Shown here piece by piece: positions 6,924 through 11,568 of a stretch of 11,568 bases of DNA (position 1 is the stretch's first letter; each line of letters opens with the position of its first letter). Source of the stretch: Rhizobacter sp. (GTDB lineage: Bacteria > Pseudomonadota > Gammaproteobacteria > Burkholderiales > Burkholderiaceae); NCBI GenBank assembly GCA_014379885.1, contig JACMKW010000084.1:1-11568 (forward strand), in the 5' to 3' direction. The notes under the pieces are model-generated. The model worked only from the letters and a program-made list of their open reading frames with translations, did not search any database and was not told the DNA's origin. A program made the position numbers and the translations under genes.

Positions 6924-8183
6924 TCAGAGAGGGTCACGCGCGATCGGGCACGACATGCAGTGGCTGCCGCCGCGCCCGCGGCCCAACTCGCCACTCGGAA
7001 TGGTGATGACCTCGATGCCCTGCTTGCGCAGCAGCGTGTTGGTGTAGGTGTTGCGGTTGTAGGCCATCACCAGGCCCGGGGCGAGTGCGAGCAGGTTGTT
7101 GCCGTCGTCCCATTGCTCGCGTTCGGCTTCGTAGGCGTCGCCGCCGGTCAGCACGGTGCGCAGGCGGGGCAGGCCAAGCGCTTCTGCCACCACCTCGACG
7201 AAGGGCAGGGCTTCTTCGCGCACATCGAGCATGCCAGCGCGTGGCCCGGGGCGCAGGCTGAAGCTGCGTATCGCGTTGACCACGTCTGGAAAGATGGTGA
7301 CGAGGTCGCTGTCGCAAAAGGTGAACACGGTGTCAAGGTGCATGGCCCCGCGAGACTTCGGCATCTGGGCGGCAATGACGCGGCTGGCCGCACCGCGCGC
7401 AAACAACGCACGGGCCAGCTGGCTCACCGCCTGCGGCGACGTGCGCTCGCCCATGCCGATGAGCACCACCCCCCGGCCGAGCGGCATCACGTCACCGCCT
7501 TCAAGTGAAGCTTGGCCGTGATCCACATCCGGGTCGCCCCACCACTCGATGGCGCGGCCCGCGAAGGCCGGGTGAAAGCGGTAGATGGCGGTGGCGAGCA
7601 AAGTCTCCTGCCGGCGGGCGGGCCAGAACATCGGGCTCAACACCGCGCCGTCACCGATCCAGCAACTGGTGTCGCGGGTGAAGAGGGTGTTGGGCAGGGG
7701 CGGCATCAGGAATTCCGGGGGTGCGGCGCACCGCGCCACAAGGCCTACGGGCTCGAACGGAAGCTCGCCCCGCACAACGCCACCGATCAGGTGTTCAGCC
7801 AGCCTGGCTGGCGGCAATGACTCGAGCCAGCTTCTCAGCGCGACGGCATCTTCGGCGTCGATGAAGCCGATGCCGAGCTTGCGATCCAGCACCCAGCTGC
7901 GCGCGGTGGCGTCAGCCACCACGGTGGCCAGCAGCTCGTGCATGTCGAGCACCTCCACACCGCGCTCGACCATCGCATTGACGAACGCATAGTGGTCGTT
8001 CTTGGCCTGCGTGACCCACATCACGTCGTCGAACAAGAGGTCACGGCAGTTGGCAGGCGTGAGCCGCATCTGCGCCAAGCCGGGCCGGCACACCATCACC
8101 TTGCGCAGGCGGCCGACTTCCGAATGCACGCCGAATGGCGTGTCCGTCCTTGCGGGCTTGTGGCTTGCGGGTGCGAGGCTCAC
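6924..8183 (-). CDS. arcA: Arginine deiminase ArcA (GTG start overlapping arcD)
   Basis: Arginine deiminase, 419 residues if begun at the GTG at 8183, matching the usual 405-420. It hydrolyses arginine to citrulline and ammonia in the cytoplasm, the first enzymatic step of the pathway. All catalytic residues expected from the Pseudomonas enzyme are present: Asp171 in FTRDT, Glu228 in LEGGD, His282 and Asp284 in AMHLDT, and nucleophile Cys409 in GSHCMSCP, close to the C-terminus. [17 protein letters not shown] (19-35) is the family's N-terminal signature. The same frame is open much further upstream through arcD, so the start must be chosen by homology: GTG at 8183 shares the bases GTGA with the arcD stop, a four-base overlap typical of coupled translation. 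GTG at 8126 (residue 19 region) would cut into the conserved start and is less likely. Identity is certain; the start is likely. Confidence 0.96.
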   Translation of the reverse strand: MSLAPASHKPARTDTPFGVHSEVGRLRKVMVCRPGLAQMRLTPANCRDLLFDDVMWVTQAKNDHYAFVNAMVERGVEVLDMHELLATVVADATARSWVLDRKLGIGFIDAEDAVALRSWLESLPPARLAEHLIGGVVRGELPFEPVGLVARCAAPPEFLMPPLPNTLFTRDTSCWIGDGAVLSPMFWPARRQETLLATAIYRFHPAFAGRAIEWWGDPDVDHGQASLEGGDVMPLGRGVVLIGMGERTSPQAVSQLARALFARGAASRVIAAQMPKSRGAMHLDTVFTFCDSDLVTIFPDVVNAIRSFSLRPGPRAGMLDVREEALPFVEVVAEALGLPRLRTVLTGGDAYEAEREQWDDGNNLLALAPGLVMAYNRNTYTNTLLRKQGIEVITIPSGELGRGRGGSHCMSCPIARDPL

Positions 8184-9652
8184 AGCGTGAGCCCACCGGT
8201 GGCGAGCAGGTAGGCGGCGGCCAGCGCCATCAGCAGCAGCGCGGCGAGGATCACCAACTCGTAGCCCTTGAACACGCGCTGCGCCCGTTGCTTGCGCGCC
8301 CACAGGTACACCATCGCACCTGGTGCGTAGAGCAGCGAAGCGAGCAGCAAGTATTTCAGGCCGGCGGCATACAACAGCCACACACAATAGACAGACGCCA
8401 AGCCCGCGATGGGCAGATCGGCGCGGCGCTGCGTGTTCGCTGCGCCTTCGCCACGCCACGAGATCACGAGCCCGTAGACGGCGCTGAAGAGGTAGGGCAG
8501 CAGGATCATCGCCGTGGACAAGGAAATGAGCGCCAGATACGAAGCCTTGGAGAACAAGGTCACCAGCAAGAACAACTGAACCATGCCGTTGGTCAGCCAC
8601 AGCGCGTTGGCGGGCACGCCTTGTGGGTTCTGGCGCGCAAGCCATTTGGGCATCACGCCGCCACCTGCCGGAGTGAAGAGCGACTCGGCAGCGAGCAGCA
8701 TCCAGGCCAGGAAGCCACCGCCGACCGAGACGATCAGCCCCACATAGATCAGCACCGCGCCCCAGGTGCCGACGATGCTTTCCAGCACGCCTGCCATCGA
8801 CGGGTTCTTCAGTTGCGCAAGCTGCGGCTGCTGCAGCACGCCCAGTGAGAGCAGCGACACACCCATCAACAGCAGCAAGGTGATGACAAAGCCAACGATG
8901 GTGGCGCGACCCACGTCTTCGCGGCGGCGTGCGCGGGCCGAGTAGACACTCGCGCCTTCGATGCCGATGAAGACCCACACCGTGACCAGCATGGTGCTGC
9001 GCACCTGATCCAGCATGGGCCCGAGCTTGGGCGCGCCCCAGAAATCGAAAGCAAAGGTCTTGGTCTGAAATGCCAGCGCGACCACCGCGATGAACAGAAG
9101 CAGCGGCAACACCTTGGCCAACGTGGCCACCGCATTGAGCAGCGCCGCACCGCGGATGCCCCTCAGCACCAACAGGTGAACTGCCCACAGCGCCACCGAA
9201 GCGCCAGCGATGGCCGCTGCCGTGTTGCCGTCGCCGAAGGCGGGGAAGAAATAGCCGAGTGCGCCGAATGCCGCCACCAGGTAGCCGACGTTGCCAATCC
9301 AGGCGCTGACCCAGTAGCCCCACGCGGCGTTGAAGCCGACGTACTCGCCTGCCGCAGCCTGCGCATAAGCGTAGACGCCGTTGTTCAGGTCGGGCTTGCG
9401 CATGGCGAGGGACTGATACACCAATGCGAGCGCCAGCATGCCGACCCCGGTGATGAGCCAGCCGATCAGAATCGCCCCGGTGCCCGCACCCGCCGCCATG
9501 TTCTGCGGCAAGCCGAAGATGCCGCTGCCGAGGATGGAGCCCACGACCAGAGCCACCAGCAGGCTCAAAGGCAGCCGGTTCGACGCCACATTGATGCGCA
9601 CTTGTGGGGTCGGCGTGGCCATCGTTGGGATGGAAGTTTTTGCGATGGTCAT
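8180..9652 (-). CDS. arcD: Arginine/ornithine antiporter ArcD
   Basis: Inner-membrane arginine/ornithine exchanger of the APC superfamily, 490 residues with about 12-13 hydrophobic helices, the usual form. It brings arginine in and takes ornithine out without net energy cost. Helix 1 carries GSGIFGLP (42-49), the substrate-binding unwound segment of APC carriers; [23 protein letters not shown] (229-251) is the basic amino-acid antiporter signature at helix 6 and the following loop. It is the first gene of the arc operon: the start at ATG 9652 lies 37 bases downstream of the predicted transcription start, with a GGAG about 11 bases upstream (rather distant). An in-frame ATG at 9622 lacks a ribosome site. 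Its stop overlaps the arcA start. The family also includes other cationic amino-acid exchangers, but the arcABC neighbours settle the substrate. Confidence 0.95.
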   Translation of the reverse strand: MTIAKTSIPTMATPTPQVRINVASNRLPLSLLVALVVGSILGSGIFGLPQNMAAGAGTGAILIGWLITGVGMLALALVYQSLAMRKPDLNNGVYAYAQAAAGEYVGFNAAWGYWVSAWIGNVGYLVAAFGALGYFFPAFGDGNTAAAIAGASVALWAVHLLVLRGIRGAALLNAVATLAKVLPLLLFIAVVALAFQTKTFAFDFWGAPKLGPMLDQVRSTMLVTVWVFIGIEGASVYSARARRREDVGRATIVGFVITLLLLMGVSLLSLGVLQQPQLAQLKNPSMAGVLESIVGTWGAVLIYVGLIVSVGGGFLAWMLLAAESLFTPAGGGVMPKWLARQNPQGVPANALWLTNGMVQLFLLVTLFSKASYLALISLSTAMILLPYLFSAVYGLVISWRGEGAANTQRRADLPIAGLASVYCVWLLYAAGLKYLLLASLLYAPGAMVYLWARKQRAQRVFKGYELVILAALLLMALAAAYLLATGGLTL

Positions 9653-9688
9653 TGCGGTGAACTCCGTAAGCGAAAGCGAGACGCGTTC

Positions 9689-9701
9689 TCAGCCCATGCT
9701 A
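9689..9701 (-). promoter_or_regulatory. Predicted arcDABC promoter: -10 element and transcription start
   Basis: On the minus strand TAGCAT (9701-9696) matches four of six bases of the sigma-70 -10 consensus, including the key second A and last T. With it at -12 to -7 the start site falls at 9689, giving a 37-base leader before arcD. There is no good -35 hexamer, as expected when FNR/ANR replaces it. The position agrees exactly with the ANR box spacing. Confidence 0.65.
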
Positions 9702-9723
9702 GGTGTGGCACCTTTGGCCGGTG

Positions 9724-9737
9724 TTGATCCTCATCAA
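9724..9737 (-). promoter_or_regulatory. FNR/ANR box upstream of arcDABC
   Basis: TTGAT-CCTC-ATCAA is a perfect match to the FNR/ANR consensus TTGAT-N4-ATCAA. Its centre (9730.5) is 41.5 bases upstream of the start site predicted from the -10 element, the class II activator position. FNR/ANR are oxygen-labile iron-sulfur regulators, and ANR activation of arcDABC is established in Pseudomonas. The operon is therefore expected to be induced when oxygen is low. The regulator gene itself is not in the window. Confidence 0.9.
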
Positions 9738-9791
9738 GCCGAAGGCCAGGGTCTTCGTTTGTGCTGGTTGAACATCACGGCAGCAAACGAC

Positions 9792-10466
9792 ATGGCTATC
9801 CGGGGTAAGCAGGACACGGGTATCGGCATTGCGCCCGACGTGCAGGTACGGCTGTTCGCGCCGGTTGCTCAGGCCGATTCATCTATCACGCGGCGCTTCG
9901 GTGGCACGGGGCTGGGCCTGTCGATTGTCCAGCGGTTGGACTTTGCGCTGGCCTCGCCGGAAGCGCTGGCCTGTCTAGAGGCTTCTTCGGCCGCGCCTGG
10001 CGAACACGCCCTGCTTGGCGTGCGCGTCCTGGTCGTCGACGACAGCATCATCAACCGGCACGGGACGAAGTCCATTCTCGCACTGGAGGGCGCGCAGGTT
10101 TGGCTCGCGAGCGGCGGGCAGGAAGCGTTCGAACGTCACCAGGCAGAGCCACGCGCCTTCGACGTGGTGCTCATGGATTTACAGATGCCGGTGCTCGATG
10201 GCCACGAGGCGACACGACGAATTCGTCTCGAACTCGGGCTGGCAAATTTACCAATCATCGCGGTAACAGCCGACGCGCTGAGGAGCCAGCGCCAACGTGC
10301 CGCTGCGGCCGGAATGAATGACTACATCGTCAGGCCGTTCACTGAGCGGGCCTTGGTAAGCAGCATCCTGCGCCATGTCAGGCCCACGAGCGACCGGCCC
10401 ATGCGCACGCTCGATTGGACGCCTGCAACGCCCGCGTTAGCAGGGCTGCCGTGGCCGGAGATTTGA
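9792..10466 (+). pseudogene. Remnant of a hybrid sensor histidine kinase (partial ATPase domain fused to receiver domain)
   Basis: The open frame reads as the tail of a hybrid histidine kinase. Counting from the ATG at 9792, residues 8-49 hold the ATPase G1 box DTGIGIAP, QADSSITRRFGGTGLGLSIV (F and G2 boxes) and RL; then the last strands of the ATPase domain (the usual MGG...S..G.GS.F segment, about 25-30 residues) are missing, and the frame jumps to FALASPEALACLE, an interdomain linker. Residues 77-195 are a receiver domain with DD (83-84), phospho-acceptor Asp129 in LMDLQMP and Thr159, but the conserved Lys of the KPF motif is Arg181. The sensor, dimerisation/His and N-box parts are absent, and no ribosome site precedes the ATG. 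After LPWPEI the stop appears caused by one extra T (10462-10464): skipping it gives EGIEP, like the linker to a phosphotransfer domain. A short expressed receiver is conceivable but less likely. Confidence 0.75.
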
Positions 10467-10674
10467 GGGGATCGAGCCGCGGATAACGATCGCCCAGGCG
10501 GTCTTCCATCAGCGCCTGCACGTGCTGCACGGCGAGTAGCGTCAGCACCAGCAGCCTGTCGTCGGACAGCCGGCCGACCGAACCGGTGTCGTCTCGCACT
10601 CCCTCGGCGAGACGGTAGTGGGCCGTGGCGGTGACGATCGACAGCATCGACATCCGACACGGATCAACGCTCAT
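10378..10674 (-). CDS. Doubtful 98-codon open frame, unknown
   Basis: A minus-strand frame of 98 codons with high third-position GC and plausible protein composition (TGSVGRLSDDRLLVLTLL at about 30-47, then ALMEDRLGDRYPRL). I do not recognise it. Against it: no clear ribosome site, and its last 30 codons run antisense to the end of the kinase remnant (overlap 10378-10466), so the C-terminal part is probably chance. The ATG at 10674 overlaps the stop of another minus-strand frame (ATGA), which would fit coupling if an upstream gene existed, but that frame is itself not convincing. It may be a fragment of a lost gene joined to the kinase remnant near 10470-10490. Confidence 0.25.
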   Translation of the reverse strand: MSVDPCRMSMLSIVTATAHYRLAEGVRDDTGSVGRLSDDRLLVLTLLAVQHVQALMEDRLGDRYPRLDPLKSPATAALLTRALQASNRACAWAGRSWA

Positions 10675-11133
10675 GAAATGCTTGAGTTGCGCAGCGCCAA
10701 ATGGTCGGGCGCGCCTGCGAACAAGCGGCTATCCGCGCAGATGTGGCGGCCAATGTGCACCGACGGAAAGTAGGCTGGGCGCGACGCAGGCCGCCATCGC
10801 TGAGTCGGGCGCGCACCAGCGACCATTGCCTTGCGAGGTCGGTGCATGCGGCGTCTTGAACACCTTGGTCCGGCACAGGCCCACATCGGCTGCGTGCACG
10901 ACCACCGGATTCAAGGTGTCGGCCGGCCGTTTGTCGCCAATCCCCGCCTGCAAGGCCCCTCGCAGCGCTTCGCCAGAGTAATTGGGCCCAAGCACCGAGC
11001 GGCCCAGGTCGTCGGTTTCGGCAAGGGCTGAACCAAGGTGGTTTCGCGAGCTCCCTCGCCAAGCATTCAGCGGGTCTTTCGCAACAATCGACCTTGGCTT
11101 GACGCAGCGCAGCCTGCAGCGCGACGTGTTGCC
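10675..11133. other. Gene-poor stretch with decayed coding sequence
   Basis: No intact gene is convincing in these about 460 bases on either strand. One minus-strand stretch (11037-10876) reads like protein, with LGRSVLGPNYSGEALRGAL followed by GIGDKRPADTLNPVV; this faintly recalls the C-terminal part of small c-type cytochromes (EAL..AL..GIG...L.P), but there is no CxxCH haem motif before it. The surrounding frames change repeatedly. It is best read as decayed DNA between the kinase remnant and the flavodoxin remnant. Confidence 0.4.
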
Positions 11134-11151
11134 TATATTCACCTGGTGAAT
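11134..11151 (+). promoter_or_regulatory. -10-like hexamer overlapped by a perfect 15-base palindrome
   Basis: ATTCACC-T-GGTGAAT (11137-11151) is a perfect interrupted palindrome. It overlaps TATATT (11134-11139), a good -10 hexamer placed suitably for a start near 11146 and the flavodoxin-remnant ATG at 11168. A dimeric repressor of MarR or similar type bound here would block transcription. No well-spaced -35 is seen. The binding protein is not in the window. Confidence 0.45.
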
Positions 11152-11167
11152 CGATGCGAGGTTGACG

Positions 11168-11296
11168 ATGAGCAAGGTTCTGGCGGTTGCCTATTCGTAC
11201 ACAGGAACGTCGCGCGGCGCTTGGCGCAGTTGCTGGTTGCTCAGCAGCAATGGAACCTTGGCCGAAGTGCGCGAGGCTCGTCCGCGAAGGCGCGCT
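11168..11296 (+). pseudogene. Frameshifted, truncated flavodoxin gene remnant
   Basis: The ATG at 11168 has a GAGG ribosome site (11158-11161) six bases upstream. The first 16 codons give MSKVLAVAYSYTGTSR, a flavodoxin start in which the YSYTGTS loop binds the FMN phosphate. The match then continues in another frame from 11215 (RRLAQLLVAQQQWNLG, to 11262) and returns to the first frame at 11264 (EVREARPRR). Thus one base seems lost near 11215 and one gained near 11263. After about 11296 flavodoxin-like sequence stops, and the hydrolase gene begins at 11337, so most of the protein (usually about 150 or more residues) is missing. As it stands the reading frame ends at 11344 and makes no complete flavodoxin. 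Alternatively the two shifts are sequencing errors, but the missing remainder would still leave it broken. Confidence 0.7.
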
Positions 11297-11336
11297 GTCC
11301 GCCGCGTCAAATTTGTGGGGTTGGGAAGTGAACATC

Positions 11337-11568
11337 ATGCATAGCGGCAACACCCCCCTTGCACCGCGCGAAGTCCGAATTCCCGTCGGTGACGCATGGC
11401 TCTACGGCGACTTGGTGTTGCCCCCTGGGTTCCACGGCTTGGTGCTGTTTGCGCACGGTAGCGGCAGCGGGCGTCACAGCGCCCGCAACCGGCAGGTGGC
11501 GCAGCACCTCCAGCACGCCGGCATCGCCACTCTGCTGTTTGATCTGCTGACCGCGCAGGAAGAGCAGA
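11337..11568 (+). CDS. Alpha/beta hydrolase (dienelactone-hydrolase-like), C-terminus cut by window edge
   Basis: The frame from ATG 11337 is open to the window end (77 codons). It begins with a short strand region, VRIPVGDAWLYGDLVLPP (13-30), then the core strand and oxyanion loop LVLFAHGSGSGRHSARNR (35-52) and GIATLLFDLLT (62-72). This matches the N-terminus of alpha/beta hydrolases of the dienelactone hydrolase-like group, cytoplasmic proteins of poorly known substrate in which HGSGSSRHSPRN is typical. The catalytic Ser, Asp and His lie beyond the window. The ribosome site is poor (GGGAAG at 11323-11328); a GTG at 11328, in frame, would be an alternative start. It follows the flavodoxin remnant on the same strand and may have shared its promoter at about 11134-11151. 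Confidence 0.8.
   Translation, partial: MHSGNTPLAPREVRIPVGDAWLYGDLVLPPGFHGLVLFAHGSGSGRHSARNRQVAQHLQHAGIATLLFDLLTAQEEQ

Noticed and set aside
5824..7047. A 407-codon plus-strand open frame antisense to arcB and the end of arcA
   Set aside because: It is a mirror effect of GC-rich codon use; it matches no family I know, has low-complexity His/Gln/Val composition, and arcB/arcA are unmistakable on the other strand.
8184..9323. Upstream extension of the arcA frame through arcD, making a 799-codon frame
   Set aside because: The extra part is an Arg/Gly/Ala-rich shadow of arcD in another frame; arginine deiminase homology begins just after 8183.
9438..9791. Plus-strand extension of the kinase remnant frame back into arcD
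   Set aside because: These codons are antisense to arcD and its promoter and show no histidine-kinase similarity; kinase-like sequence begins only near 9810.
10876..11037. Possible c-type cytochrome fragment on the minus strand
   Set aside because: The resemblance is limited to a short helix-like pattern and there is no CxxCH motif, so I only mention it in the gene-poor stretch.
10664..11353. A 229-codon minus-strand frame across the decayed zone
   Set aside because: It is Arg/Ala/Ser-rich without recognisable motif and runs antisense to the flavodoxin remnant and the start of the hydrolase.

Overview
The window is high-GC DNA, with strong G/C preference at third codon positions, Shine-Dalgarno-type ribosome sites, short intergenic gaps and operon-like gene strings. 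Together with the protein types (GFA-fold protein, DUF305 protein, an arcDABC operon with an ANR/FNR box, hybrid-kinase remnant), this suggests a betaproteobacterium of the order Burkholderiales. That placement is inference from style and gene content; no rRNA or tRNA is present to fix it.

Left part (1-2756, all minus strand): a secreted protein made of two similar cysteine/tryptophan-containing halves (1818-2756) is followed by a string of three closely spaced genes. These are a large flavodoxin-fold oxidoreductase with an unusual five-cysteine cluster (626-1696), a 92-residue conserved hypothetical protein (319-597), and a GFA/CENP-V-type zinc protein that runs off the left edge (1-290). 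The two gaps in this string are both 28 bases, and each contains the next gene's ribosome site.

Middle (2757-4893, plus strand): after a 357-base divergent intergenic region come an alpha/beta hydrolase of the chloroperoxidase/esterase type carrying an N-terminal glycine-zipper segment (3114-4307), and a small exported Met/His-rich DUF305 protein (4540-4893).

Core (4968-9737, minus strand): a complete arginine deiminase operon in the order arcD-arcA-arcB-arcC. ArcD imports arginine in exchange for ornithine. ArcA converts arginine to citrulline and ammonia. ArcB phosphorolyses citrulline to ornithine and carbamoyl phosphate. ArcC uses carbamoyl phosphate to make ATP. The genes are tightly packed (arcA starts at a GTG that overlaps the arcD stop by four bases). 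Upstream lies a perfect FNR/ANR box, TTGAT-CCTC-ATCAA at 9724-9737. It is centred exactly 41.5 bases before the start site predicted from a TAGCAT -10 element, so the operon is very likely switched on at low oxygen.

Right part (9738-11568): a zone of decayed genes. It holds an internally deleted hybrid histidine kinase/receiver remnant (9792-10466), a doubtful 98-codon minus-strand frame (10378-10674), about 450 bases with no intact gene, and the 5' end of a flavodoxin gene whose body carries two opposite one-base frameshifts (11168-11296). An alpha/beta (dienelactone-hydrolase-like) hydrolase then starts at 11337 and leaves the window.

I see no CRISPR array, insertion sequence, tRNA or rRNA, and no convincing new defence or biosynthetic system. 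The points most worth a second look are the glycine-zipper/hydrolase fusion, the cysteine-cluster flavoprotein, the duplicated secreted protein and the precise ANR promoter architecture.
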